Of a stretch of 64,000 nucleotides of DNA, positions 35,742-47,692 are shown in pieces. The notes under the pieces were generated by a model. It ran no database searches. It saw nothing but the letters and a program-made list of their open reading frames with translations, and was not told the origin of the DNA. The number at the start of each line of letters is the position of its first letter. Positions within the stretch are counted from its first letter, which is position 1. The stretch is from positions 15,949,563 to 16,013,562 of the forward strand of contig JAJEKV010000021.1 in the NCBI GenBank assembly GCA_021234155.1, in the 5' to 3' direction. Origin of the DNA: Isoetes taiwanensis. Lineage: Eukaryota; Streptophyta; Lycopodiopsida; Isoetales; Isoetaceae. The position numbers and the translations under genes were made by a program.

Positions 35742-37825
35742 TAACAAGATCACATGATAGCATGATCTTTGCAAGTTCCTTGAGCATCTCATTCTCATTC
35801 AGGTCGGTTTCATTTTCCTTTTTATTCATTACAGAAATACAGGCTTTTATTGATGGAGGTAGAACAACTATATTTGCACGTGTTTGCTAGAATAAGTTGG
35901 AGACTGAATTACCACTTTGCAGTAAGACCATATACACGATAATAACAGTCACAACGGAACATGGCATTCTGGAACAGGGCATATGGATGTAGCTGAAGCA
36001 ACCAAAGAAAGAATGACAATGCTGATTAAGATTGTTAATGCACCTATTAAACTGGTAAAGATACTAACATCTTAAATGATTCTTATCTCTGTTGCTAAGT
36101 CGTATATTCATAAAGAGATTTTTATCTCATGCATTTTGTGGTAAAATGTCATTTCCCCCAGACCTTTTTAATATGGATGGCTCATGGCGCTTCTTCATTC
36201 ATGCAGGATAAACATCAACGTGACCCTTGAGCAAATGAGCAGAGGTTCAATTTCAGGGTCGACAGAATGACCGGTGTGCTTAGAATGCTATTATGGTGGC
36301 TTTCAAGAATTGTCCTGCTAAATTGTATGCAGGACAGTTAATTCACCAATTATTCAACTTATTCAACTGAACTTTAACTTTAATTCTGTATAAGCTTACG
36401 CCATCCAGATTTTCTTGATGCAAGCACATTTCTTTATGCAAACTGCAAATACTCAAATCGTCATGTGCAAACTGCAAATGGTTATTTTCCTATCGTCATG
36501 TGCCCTCCTAGGAATCAACGTCCTCAAAACTGTGAAGGGCCAGTTTCACTTTCCTGCATGTGTAGTTGAGTGCAGCTGCCACGTGGATCATATATAAAAA
36601 TTATATCGTGAGATGTATACTGAAAGCTATCATGTAATACCTGTATTACAAACGAAATGCTGGGATCAGAATCAAGCTTGAAATTTCTACATCAATATAG
36701 GCTTGGTTAACATGTTTCAGTTGTATAATAATGATTTGATCATCCATCCGGAAAACAATGGAATAACTATTACCTTGCTACAGTTGTAAAGACGATTTTT
36801 TTGTTCTATTAAGGAACAATGGAAGTCAAATAGTTGTAGATTCCAACCCAATTGTTGCATGGTTGTTAATGACATGCAAAATACTTGATTCGAATGACTT
36901 GATTGCATGGTTGTAGCAAGGTTCCATTTTACATAACCATTGATATTATTACACATAAGCACATAAGCACATTATTTATGTTGTAATAATCCCTTTTTAA
37001 GTGTTGATTGCTTAAGCTTAAATGTCATTACATTTTACAAATTAATTGTGCTTTTTTAGTTCCAAGATAAGGCCCAAATACCATGAGGTTTTTTAAATAT
37101 GCTTCTTTCGTCCAAAGTTCAAGTCATCGAGACAAAACAAAAAATAAACCTCAATTAAATCTCAATGACAAGCATTACTTGGGAAACTTAGTATTGGTAT
37201 CTTATGTACTAGGTAATTTCCATCAGGAGGGCCCCGAGGCGGCGCACGAGCAACTACCAACGTATGAAATGTTATTGGCACAAGACTACTTTGATAAAAT
37301 AGATGGGTTTCTTAAGACTACTTAATCAATAATCTACATTTAGAAACAATTGTAATATTAATATACACTGAATTGAGAATGTAAAGATAAAACCATTATG
37401 AATCAAGACCATTGCATTCTTATTCTTATACCTCTAAACTTTCACACAAGGTAATGGTAATCAAACGCCCCTTTATCTTAAGATTAGCCATCTAATTCCA
37501 ATGGATTTGTATTTGAATTCAATGCCCATCGTGCTCTATTGTCTCTAGGATCTAACTTGACAGAGTCCATACTGACTCAAACGCATCCTATTCCTACAAT
37601 GCGTGATCCCTTCTATCCATGCATTATAATCTCTCGGTACATTTATAGCATCGTATTCATGTCCATTCAAAACATACCATCGTCATTCAATTATATCTAG
37701 CAATTCTAGACAACATAAATCATTAGTGCCTAATACATCGTACATTAGGGCAAGTTGTTAACCATGTTCACAGGCCTAAGTGCTTTGTACAACCATATTT
37801 TTCTTCTTTCTAAATTACTACTGAA
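35742..37825. other. Helitron 1 3' region, no gene recognised
   Basis: AT-rich. An 80-codon open stretch at 37083-37325 (ending in GFLKTT) is mildly coding-like but unrecognised. Nothing else stands out before the terminal hairpin. Confidence 0.35.
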
Positions 37826-37853
37826 GCCCGGCAACGCCGGGCAATATAACTAG
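37826..37853 (+). repeat. Helitron 1 3' terminal hairpin and CTAG end
   Basis: GCCCGGC (37826-37832), loop AAC, GCCGGGC (37836-37842), then AATATAA and CTAG (37850-37853), followed by host T. The same hairpin, base for base, ends the second element at 46145-46172. Confidence 0.92.
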
Positions 37854-37911
37854 TGTTATTATATTGTTCATGTTTTTTATTAATCGGGTTATTATTTTCA
37901 TTCTTTCTTAG

Positions 37912-37999
37912 GCTTTCATGCGGATGACTCAGAAGTGGCTTTAAATGTTTGCTTGGGTAAAGAATTTGATGGAGGTGAATTGTTCTTTCGCAAGACAGG
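37912..37999 (+). pseudogene. 2OG-Fe(II) oxygenase pseudogene, iron-binding exon
   Basis: After the acceptor TTTCTTAG the exon starts GC TTT CAT. Joined to the single G left by the exon ending at 18067 it completes a glycine codon and reads FHADDSEVALNVCLGKEFDG then GELFFRK. H-x-D (His-Ala-Asp) is the first half of the 2-His-1-carboxylate iron site, and DSEVxLNVCLG is diagnostic of the plant family. The end is uncertain; the only nearby donor is a GC type after AAGACAG. The later exon with the distal iron-binding histidine was not found downstream. Removing Helitron 1 brings this exon to about 293 bp from its neighbour including original intron. Confidence 0.8.
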
Positions 38000-38670
38000 C
38001 AATACCTTAGTGGGTTTCTTATGGAGTCTACATTAGAGCTTACAATATCCATGGTTCATTCCATTTCTTCCCTTGATAGAGTCTACGGTATATAGAAAAG
38101 CCTGCACAATATTCACTATATTCCATACACTGATCTCGCTTTGTAATTTGGCATGCATTACAGGGCATATCAAGTACATTAATTTTTTGTATGTAGGACA
38201 ATTTTGCTTTGTCAAATGTCATATTCAAATATGCCCACGAAATTTGACGTCATTGCACATCACCAGACTGTTCCATTTTCTCTTGGATAAGCTCAAAACC
38301 ATATCAATTTCATTTTATTCCCTATCCATGTAATCGAAGTAGATGGCCTCCATTTGGGTGGGGCTACATGTCATTCCAGTGATTGAGAAGTAATCATTTC
38401 TTCTCATGATAATTATGAAGCTTCAAATTGTGATGAAGCATATTGTAGCTTATAGTAAACTCTATTTAATAATAGTGATCAGAGCAATTATTTTAGTTTT
38501 GCAAGGTTCACAGTTAATCCCTGTTTTTTATTGTTCTTTGCCAATGACAATTCCCCACATTTTATATAATATATCCAAAAGTTATTATTTGACCTAAAGT
38601 AAACTTCTCTACTATCCATTTACAATTTTTCTCATGCATCTCCGCTAAAATTGTACATTTGCCCACCGTA
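38000..38670. other. Host sequence between the two Helitrons
   Basis: AT-rich. It should be intron or 3' sequence of the 2OG oxygenase pseudogene, but no further exon of that gene is recognisable. Open stretches at 38073-38333 lack motifs. Confidence 0.35.
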
Positions 38671-40398
38671 TCAATCTTTTTAATTTGGGATTTTCAGGTT
38701 TGGCTAAAAACTTTTTTGGAATTTTTTTTAATTGATTTTCTATGATTTTGGGGGTTTTGGTCACCGGGAAAACTTACCCGATTACCAAAAATCGTAGAAG
38801 TTTGTCTATGATTTTTTCTTTTGGAATTTCCCACTCCAAGGGCATGCCACAGAGGAGCTCGCATGCATTGCCGTGGCATCCATGACTGCTCTTCTAAAAT
38901 TGGAGTACGCCAGTATGCATTTCTTAAGCTCCAGGTGTAAGAATGCATCTTCTGAAGCTGTGGATAACTGTGTTTTGGATTATTTTTTATTTTCCTCCTT
39001 ATCTGATTCTTTCATTTTGATGCCACGGCATGGAAGCCGCATCGTTGTCTAATGCTCCAGTTGATCCGATGAACTATAGTTTTGCTCCAAGCGAAGGCCA
39101 TTCAGGAATAAATTTTGCCGTATAGCTCCACATTTTCTGCATCAGATCTTAGCTCTATTTCAACAAACATGTACGTCGCTCTGCACGTCGATTGTTCTGT
39201 TTTTCTAAACGAGGTAACACCATTCACTATTATCAGTTGGTCCCGCTGATTCTTAGAATGCATGAAAAAGTTTGTGATTTGTGACATCTCTGTTTGAAGT
39301 CTAATTGCCTTACTTCTCAGCCTTTTCAATATTGTGGAATTCGTGATTCACATTATTGAAGAACTTTATGCAGATGCCTTATCTGTTCTACTTGAGAACC
39401 ATGTTAGCTAGATAGCAAGAAAGAGGGATGTTGACTGTTGTAGTTAATTATTACCATTTGGATAAAATTTGATGATGCCCACATTCAGTAAATAGAAGCT
39501 TGATAAAATGATCATTTAGATTTGCATCTCCATTTCTTGGAAGCTCTGATTACTTTGGCCTTGCAGATTCTAAGCACCGCTTTCTTACCCATTCACATGT
39601 AGAACATGTAGGATGACCTGGGGTTCTTCTATACTATTTCACCATATATGTTATGATGTTATGGATAAGAGATAGTATAGTCTTGCTGAGGGAAAGCACC
39701 TTCGAACGATCTATAATTGGCCCTATAATTGGCTCCATACAGAAGTTTTGCTTGCTTTTATGTCTACTTTATGTTCGAAACACCTACTTCAAAGAATGCA
39801 TACGAAGTTTCATCCTATACTGGCATTACGTTGTCTCAAGTGTTTATCAATGACACGGTTTGCAGGTCTACCACGGATTAGGTGAGGAACTTATCTATCA
39901 TGTTATCTTAATATAGATATTTAATTTACAGTCTTTGACATTGTTATAGGGCCAAGGCTCTATAGTATATTACCATATATGCAGGATTGAAGCTTTATAT
40001 TTATGAAACTTTGAAGCGATACTTGACTACTGCACAAGACTCCATTATCTCTTACATTGGGATGTGGTTCTTGATTGCTATGTTTGAAGAGTTAACGAAG
40101 CAGAGGAAGAAGAATTAAAGAAGTAGAGCCATTTTGTCAGTTACTTTTAGCCTGATGGTTCTTAATTACTATGTTGTTCCCTTGCAAACTCATTAACAAG
40201 AAGCATATCTATGTTCTTAAATATCTTTTGAGGGGATTTAGATTGAAGAATGGACGAAATAGAGGTTGAAGAATCAAAGAAATAGAGGTATAGAGTTTGG
40301 CTTTTATCTTAGCTGGTTCTTGATTGTGTCTTGCAAAATTAGGACTTTGTGTTTATATAGGAATCAAAGAAGAACAGAGGATCTCCTATTCCTTTAAC

Positions 40399-40857
40399 AT
40401 AGAAATCAACACATAACTATCATTAACATTAATTAATACAAACCATTGCATCCAATACATTTGAATTAAAATCCCCCTGAAACCCCCTTTGGTTTGGGTG
40501 CATATTCACACGGGGGGTTACGTAGGGCATCGAGAGCCCCTAAGAACTCACAATACATGTACAAAATTAACACCATTAAGTACATTCTCTCAAACCTTAT
40601 AGTATTTTGCAAACCTTAATATACAGTATACAAAAACTTGTACATGCATACCCCACAAACGACGATCGCTATGTGCAGTCCAGATCTTGGAATAAAGGGC
40701 AAATATGCCCATCCGACAGCTCTCGATGTCCGGAGTAACCCCCCGTGTGAATATGCACCCAAACCAAAGGGGGTTTCAGGGGGATTTTAATTCAAATGTA
40801 TTGGATGCAATGGTTTGTATTAATTAATGTTAATGATAGTTATGTGTTGATTTCTAT
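40399..40857. repeat. Fold-back repeat with 140-bp arms
   Basis: Left arm 40399-40539 and right arm 40718-40857 are near-perfect reverse complements, sharing for example ATCCCCCTGAAACCCCCTTT against AAAGGGGGTTTCAGGGGGAT. The spacer is about 178 bp. Right-arm sequence continues into TTTTGGGCCCTTCGGGGCC, a small GC hairpin. A third copy of the arm, in direct orientation, lies at 49947-50330. Confidence 0.92.
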
Positions 40858-41454
40858 ATTAAAAAAAATTTTGGGCCCTTCGGGGCCTTAGGAAGGAATT
40901 TGACATGTTAGAAACAACAATATAAACTATAGTAATTGTTAGAAACAATGGGAGAGACTATTAAATGAAACAAAAGGCCCTAACAAATTCGAACATGCAA
41001 CACAACATGGTCTTTATGGTAGGACCTCTTAACACATTTACAATGTTACACACATTAAATAAAAAAATATACAAGCAGTAATAAAGAAGCAGAGAAATGG
41101 AACAAAATAGCAAGAATCCTTCTCTACGTTGAGTTGGATGGCAAGAATCTTCCTCTAGGTTGAGTTGAATGGCATGGAGAAACGTAATTCTCTTTGCTAA
41201 ATTAATTCTCTTTGCTAAATGTAAAGAAAAAAAAAAGGAAAAAACTACGATGATGTAAAGAGCAAGAAGAATGAGTAAAGAACCAAGTTGAGAAACAAAG
41301 AATGGTATAAAAATAGAATTTTATTCTTCACCACACCTTTTTTCAATTCCCACAATAAAAACCGGGGTTTCAAAACAATTGCAGAACTCTAATGAATGGC
41401 ATAGAAGCATAATTTGTCTCTTCATCACAATGCTATGAAGAGCAACTGCAAATT

Positions 41455-42047
41455 TTAAAATAGTTGTGCACCTAATTCATGTGCATGAAATTCCTGGATG
41501 GAGCGATGGCTTATAGCCATAGTAAACTTGGAGTTTAAGCATCCATCATGATATGGGTTAAATATAGTGCTACATAAGATGACAGGCTGGATAATTGCAC
41601 CAAAATAGAGTATTTGGAAATAGAGTGTTTGAAACTGCATAAGAAATGTCTCAGGAGAACAAACAAAGATACAATTAATATCGTGCAAAGCAATAATGAA
41701 AGCCACACTTACTGGATATGTAGCATTTGGAGCCATCAGCTTCTGTTTCCACTAAATTGGAGGCTGGCAAGAACAATCTGACCTGCAAGGCAAAACACAT
41801 CAAGTTATCACCTGAATCGCGTTTCTGTAAAGAGTGTTTGCTAAACTTTGAGATTAACCATGAATCTACAGCTCAAATGCCTTGTTCCATCGTCAAAGCC
41901 GCTCATCACTACTTGGCCACTGCATGGAGGCAACCCTTTCCTAGTCTGGCTATCTTGCGGAGCTGATACATTCAAAGACAACAATTGATTCCAATTTATC
42001 AGCACAATACAGTCAATTGTTAGACATCTTACTTCCATCTTTTCCAA
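41455..42047 (-). other. Unrecognised coding-like stretches
   Basis: Two minus-strand open frames lie close together: 41841-42047 with GQVVMSGFDDGTRHLSCRFM, and 41455-41736 with MAPNATYPVSVAFIIAL. Composition looks exon-like and the first has a beta-propeller flavour, but I cannot name a family. They may be captured exons inside Helitron 2. Confidence 0.25.
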
Positions 42048-42166
42048 GTAGAGACTGTCGTGAACACGGCTGCATTAAGAAAGCATTCCACAGGTAGACC
42101 AGATCAATGCAGTTGCTCGCGAGATTTGTCTCGAAAAAAAAAAAGGAAATTTTAAAATGAAGCACA

Positions 42167-42517
42167 AATCATCTTTAACCTAATCTTAACGCACTCAAAC
42201 GTCACTTCATATAGCTCTGTTGGAGTCCAAACCCTGACAAAAAAGAACTCTCCTACAGAGGAGGGGCTAAACGAGGCCGGATCTTCATCTAGTCTGCTGC
42301 TGGAGAACCGCCGGAATAAGCCCGTCTAAGGGTTTTTGAGCTTTCGATCTGGAAATCATCTTTAACCTAATCTTACGCACTCAAAGGTCACTTCATGTAC
42401 CTCTGTTGGAGTCCAAACCCTGACAAAAAAGAAGGAGGGGCTAAACGAGGTCGGATCTTCATCTAGTCTGCCGCCGGAATAAGCCCGTCTAAGGGTTCTT
42501 GAGCTTTCGATCTGGAC
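42167..42517. repeat. Imperfect tandem duplication (187 and 164 bp)
   Basis: Unit 1 (42167-42353) and unit 2 (42354-42517) share AATCATCTTTAACCTAATCT, CTCTGTTGGAGTCCAAACCC, GGATCTTCATCTAGTCTGC and CCGGAATAAGCCCGTCTAAG. Unit 2 lacks two internal pieces (around the CTCTCCTACAGAG and GCTGGAGAACCG parts). Confidence 0.92.
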
Positions 42518-42812
42518 CCTATATCCCTTTCCATGCATTTACCTAATAGATTAGAAGTGAGAGGGTCGATATTGGCCATTGGAATGGCCTGGGAGAAATT
42601 GCATGGCACAAAAATTATAGAAACATGGGCCAAACCATAGCATAGTGGAATTAAAAGATAAAAATATAGTGTGCACTCTAGATGTACGCATTAGTACACT
42701 TCAAGCAATACGGACTCCAAATCATAGTAAAACCATTGCAAAAAGTGTACAAAAATATAAAAAAAACCCCCTGTTATTATGCTACATATTAGGGATGGAT
42801 TTTATGTTCTAT

Positions 42813-42965
42813 CCTATTTGTGAATAAATTTTCATGGATTTCTTGCAAATTGCAATGCTTGCTTAGGATAGACATGAAATTTGTATGGCCTGTCCTATAT
42901 GTGAATAAAATTTCATGGATTTCTTGCAAATTGCAATGCTTGCTTAGTATGGTCATGAAATCTGC
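42813..42965. repeat. Tandem duplication, 81-bp unit
   Basis: CCTATTTGTGAATAAATTTT at 42813 and CCTATATGTGAATAAAATTT at 42894 start two copies that share TTTCTTGCAAATTGCAATGC and CTTGCTTAG. The second copy is slightly shorter. Confidence 0.9.
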
Positions 42966-44817
42966 GACACATAGCTATATGGATATCTCAGCATGGTAGC
43001 CATCACAACAACTAGCTTATGAATATCTTAACGTTGCCAACAACAATATGTATTTACTTATTCTCTTTCATTTTTTTTACATTCATGTCCTCTATTGCCT
43101 TATAGTTCTCTACATTTTTATGCAGGTAAATGTTTATCTTGAGGGTTACAGTCCCATCTCAATTTCATTTGCTTACCATACATCCAGTATATGCTATCCG
43201 CATATGCAGCTACAAATTATTTCCAAAGAGCATACATGTTCCATTTAGCGTGCGGCATGCAGATATGCCATGTTTCTATGCACTGCTGGGAGGACCTCAA
43301 TTCAGATGGAGGCATTTCAATCAACTGTTGAACAACCTGAGAAGGAATAACTGGGAAGGCATTTCAGCGAACTGAACAACCTGAGTTCAATCATTTAGGT
43401 AAGATCTACATATCATCAAAAATCATAGAAGGCACTGCAGTTTCATGCAAAAGCTCAAAGTTTCCAATAAGGCATCTCAGAAGTTATATGCAGCTGATCA
43501 ATACATGAATGTTCTCTTATTTTCTGCAGTGCCCTCAGATGCAGTTATGAAGTATTTTCGAAGAACGTGCATATCCCATAGAGGTTGCAGCACGCAGATA
43601 TATTCTATTTGCATGCTTATCAATGAAGACTTTCAAAAAAATACAAGGTACTGTAGTCTCATGCGCATGATTAATATTGCATAAGACAACTTAGAAGTTA
43701 CATGCAGTGCATGACAATAATTATATTGAACCTAATCTATGTTACCATGAGGTATGTTCTTGACATTCATTGTTGGTGTATAGGTATTTCATTTGGAGCC
43801 CCGATTAATGTTGAGGGTTAAGATTGATTTTTGATATTGCTGGGGCCAATCGTTGAAATGGTTAAAATGTATTTATAGTCCCTGGTCCATATACGCAGAC
43901 AGTGAGATCCATGACTTTAATTCAATTCTCAGAGTTCCCCCAATAAGGGACCAATTAATATACATCTAAATGAGAAAATTATATCGATTAACATTTGAAT
44001 GAGAAAATTTGGCTGCTATTAGAGATAATTCTAGATGTCTATCAATATGCATTATTAGCACTTCCTTTGTAGGAATTTCACGATTTTTTCATTTACTAGA
44101 GAACATGTTTATGTTACAGCTGATGTTCAATTAAGCAGGTTCATATGAATTATGACATTCATCTGCCCACATGAACTATGACACTCATGCTAACATTTCT
44201 TCGTTGGGTACATTGTGTATAGACAAGCATTTAACCTTGACATGAAGCACCTAAACTGTGACATTCATGTGCACACATGAACTGCGACATTGGCAATGTT
44301 TCTTCGTTGAGTATATCATGTATATACAAGCATTTGAACTTGACATGAACTCTATGTGCAGGATCCGGTAGCAAACTTGCTGAACATTAGTTTTTAAGAC
44401 TGTAAATAAGCTGTTGAAATGCAGAATATTCATTTCTAAAGTACCATTGTTTCTTAATTCTAATTATTATCAATGGGATAAGTTGTAGATATACATGGTA
44501 AGGCTCACTGTACAAACATAGTGGTTTCGAACAAAGACTAGGTCAAATGACTATGGTAACTACATAGTGTATTGTTGACATTTACGGATTTGGGCAGCAT
44601 AGGGTATAATACACCCATCTTAGTCCACGCTAACTACGAAGCCTATGGATAATGATTGGATGCACTGACATGCATAGAATTGGGTAGTATAGCATATAAT
44701 ACCTAAACTCTTTGAATGTAGTCGATTGTGCTACATGTTACGGGGCAACGCTCAAAGTGGAAGTTTGATATAGTTACAGGTTGGATAGGGGAACATAGTG
44801 CTAAGAAGCACGGTAAC

Positions 44818-44961
44818 ACCAAGGGAGGAGAATAATATGGCACTAAGGTGATGAGATAGCCATAAGAGCACCTAAAATATTATGTTTTTACCAAGGGAGG
44901 AGAATAATATGGCACTAAGGTGATGAGATAGCCATAAGAGCACCTAAAATATTATGTTTTC
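44818..44961. repeat. Perfect 72-bp tandem duplication
   Basis: Two copies of a 72-bp unit starting ACCAAGGGAGGAGAATAATA and ending ATATTATGTTTT are essentially identical, so this duplication is young compared with the other repeats in Helitron 2. Confidence 0.95.
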
Positions 44962-45493
44962 GCGAAAGAACAATAATTGGGGGTGTTGAGGCCCTCAAGC
45001 ATTACTATTATTGGGTAGTTCAATGTTTGATGGCCACATGTGATATGGTGGTACTATGCAATGGTGCAAACGATTTGGGTAAGGTTCACTACTGCCATCG
45101 TATGAAAAAAAGCATGTTAATTCTAATTTTGTCACTAAAGAAAACACAGAGATTCTGGATTCCTGATACAACCCTTCAATCAGAAATAAAGATTTTACCT
45201 ACTAGAACATATGCCGACTGATGTCGAGCATTTTTTTAAATGTGTAAAATGAGCAGAAGTAATGGAGTGAATAAGGAGTTGTAGATGTCATCGTGTCCAT
45301 TGACAAAATAGAGTGTCAAATGTGAATGATTTAGGATCATAAAAAAGGGCATATGATTGAAACTTTGAGAACATATCAAACCACCACCTAGACAACACAA
45401 TGGATATCTTAAAAGAAATAAAACATGCTGAGGGAAATAAGTTCACCAGAAGAGCCTCCATAGTCCATATGGATATCCGATGCATCCAGCGGG

Positions 45494-45532
45494 GTGGCAT
45501 GAACAATTTGAACTTCAAATTGCTCATGCCAC
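45494..45532. repeat. 39-bp near-perfect palindrome
   Basis: GTGGCATGAACAATTTGAAC is followed by its reverse complement, with one arm mismatch and a single-base centre. The flanks (ATGCATCCAG on the left, CTGGTCCATA on the right) extend it as an imperfect inverted repeat. Confidence 0.85.
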
Positions 45533-46144
45533 TCCACCTGGTCCATACAATTTTTACCTTGATCATAATCCTATCAGGTATATAGAGTAGGAGCTTAGCT
45601 ATTGACGATGCTTATATGTTTCATTTGCGAGTGCTGCGAGTATAATCAGAAGACACAACCTAACAACTTGCGTCACACATATAGTGTAGCTGTTTTGTTT
45701 GTTAATTCAGGATTTTTATTCTTGAATATGGTTTTGCTTAATATTGACACAAACAGCTAAGCTGATTGTTGAAGCAATAGTATCTTAAGCAAGCAGGCAT
45801 GATGTTCTATGCCAGCAACAAATGTAACATGCATAGCATGGTTATAATGTATCTGTATGAGACTTAAACAAGTTATTTACGTTTTATTATGGTTATTATG
45901 ATTGCCCTTCCTTGCATCTTTGTATTAGTAAGCTTACACAATACAATAAATTTGATATGGATGGAACAATGTTCTCTTGCTTGCATGTATATCAGAGTTT
46001 GGAATTTGCTTATTAGCATATATGAGTTGAGGCATTCCTTTGAGGTCACATTTTGGAATTTCCCTGTTCACATTTCCTTTGGTCAGATCTCTTACTTTTG
46101 AACACCTAGGAAAAGAAATTTGAATTGAACTTGAATACTTCAAA

Positions 46145-46172
46145 GCCCGGCAACGCCGGGCACCATAACTAG
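46145..46172 (+). repeat. Helitron 2 3' terminal hairpin and CTAG end
   Basis: GCCCGGC (46145-46151), AAC, GCCGGGC (46155-46161), then ACCATAA and CTAG (46169-46172), followed by T. The stem and loop are identical to those of Helitron 1. Only the spacer before CTAG differs, at two positions. Confidence 0.92.
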
Positions 46173-47076
46173 TGACTATTAAGTTTACATTTTAAATTCT
46201 ATTTTGGACTAATACATTGACATTAACATGCAAATTTCTACCATTCTTGCCTACTATAATCCCATAGAACAAAAAGTACCCACATTATGGGGTACAATAT
46301 GGGTACAATATGCAAGTTATATAATTGTTTCTTAATGTTTTATTCCTTCTTACATTCATGTGAACATCCATTTCTTCGTCCAGTTTCTTCTTAGTGCTTC
46401 ATTCTATTTCCGGGAACGTGGTTTACATGGATGGAGGTAGGACTACGGATGTTTACGAGTCTAATTCAAGTCACAATGTGTTTTTTTGGTACTTGTAACG
46501 TTTTTGGCACGTAGGCTTTGTTGGCTTTTGCGATAACACTTGCTTCCATGCTCCTTCATGGGTTATATGTGTTTTAATATTCTTAATGTCGCATCAACGC
46601 AACCCCTCCAACTACTACCCCTCCAAGTATGCATACAGGGGTACTTGCTTCAAGCCCAGAGGCATTACAGATATTGTTGTTTGTGGTTGGAGGTTTTTCA
46701 AATGAAGCACTTGATGAATACGAGCTTCCCGCGTTTCTTTTGGGGTATAGACTTGACTCTTGCATGTGGGACACGATATTGGAGCATGTTTATACGTTCA
46801 CATATAAGTTTTGGGTTGCACCTTGATCTACAATAATTAAATTTGTGGATGGTTCATGGGTCTTTTCAAGATTTTGCATTTGTGGTGTAGACCAAATATG
46901 AATGTTTAAGACCTATTGTTTAAGGCATTTTATTGATATACTTAACAATTGTTCAGCCAACAACTAAGCATATTTTAGGAGGGGGATACAACCTAAGTTT
47001 TCCTTCCTACCTAGAACATTCTATTGCACTGACACGATCAACCACCCTCAACACATTCTACACGTCCTGAAATGAT

Positions 47077-47105
47077 GCCCTGCATAGCCGGGCACACGTT
47101 TCTAG
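47077..47105 (+). repeat. Degenerate Helitron-type 3' end
   Basis: GCCCTGC-ATA-GCCGGGC (47077-47093, one mismatched pair) is followed by ACACGTTT-CTAG (47102-47105). This resembles the Helitron 1/2 end but with an ACACGT spacer, and the next base is C rather than T. The matching 5' end was not found. Confidence 0.5.
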
Positions 47106-47665
47106 CCTTCTTTATTAAAATAAAATGGGAGAGGTTTGATTTTCATGCCTAGAACGCTGCATGTAACACCGCATGCATATTACTTTAGTGCTGATCGAAC
47201 CATAGACACAGATGGCTAGCAAGCAAGTCTATATCTAATTGAGTTTCTTAATGCACAAACTCCAAGTGGTGTATCATCCCATGAGTTAAATCTAAAGGCG
47301 GGAACGATTGCCATGTTGTCGAGGTCTATGTCATTCAAGAAAGGCATGTGCAATGGAACACGATTGGTTATACAAAAGCTGGGATGACATGTCATTGAGG
47401 TGGAGATAGTAACTAGAACCCATGTTGGTGACATAATGCTCCTATCATGCATTCCAATTGTGCCTACCGATGACATCTATTTGCACTAAAAATATTTTGT
47501 TTTCGCATGTAGAGATTTTGTTTGAACTTCATATTATGTGTACACTTTAAAGGTAAGTTTGTTCACTATCTATATGTGTCTATTGCACCTAAATATTGCA
47601 TTGCGCACGTTCACGCCACAACCACAACTAACGCACGTAAATGCCTTCACATGTCCGTGACTACT

Positions 47666-47692
47666 TCCCGGCATCGCTGGGCACACGTATGG
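47666..47692 (+). repeat. Second degenerate Helitron-type hairpin
   Basis: TCCCGGC-ATC-GCTGGGC (47666-47682) is followed by ACACGTATGG, sharing the GGGCACACGT string with the hairpin at 47077. The CTRR end is not preserved. Confidence 0.4.

Larger units (their letters stand above)
18186..37853 (+). mobile_element. Helitron 1, 19.7 kb, with RPA-like, Rep-helicase and captured gene
   Basis: The 5' end reads TCAACCTTTTTAATTTGG after a host A (18185). The 3' end is a perfect hairpin, GCCCGGC-AAC-GCCGGGC (37826-37842), followed 7 bp later by CTAG (37850-37853) and then a host T. These are the defining Helitron features: 5'-TC, a 3' hairpin plus CTRR, and insertion between A and T with no duplication. 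Both ends match a second element at 38671-46172. Cargo, all on the plus strand, is an RPA70-like ORF (18542-20073), a Rep-helicase (27909-33482) and a PhoD-like phosphatase fragment (34986-35741). The element sits in one intron of the 2OG oxygenase pseudogene, and removing it leaves an intron of about 176 bp. The Rep-helicase has stops, shifts and a MULE-like insertion, so the copy is dead. Confidence 0.85.
38671..46172 (+). mobile_element. Helitron 2, 7.5 kb, non-autonomous
   Basis: Starts TCAATCTTTTTAATTTGG after host A (38670). Ends with the same GCCCGGC-AAC-GCCGGGC hairpin as Helitron 1 (46145-46161) and CTAG (46169-46172) before host T. No Rep or helicase was found inside. An ATG at 39030 lies 359 bp from the 5' end, almost the same offset as the RPA-like start in Helitron 1 (356 bp), but its frame (MEAASLSNAPVDPMNYSFAP) stops after 31 codons. 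The interior holds a fold-back repeat, several tandem duplications and no recognisable gene. Assignment as one element is inferred from the paired ends and orientation. Confidence 0.65.

Noticed and set aside
40860-40892. GGCCC-TTC-GGGGCC hairpin as another Helitron 3' end
   Set aside because: It is followed by CTTAGG, not CTRR plus T, and belongs to the dispersed fold-back family instead.
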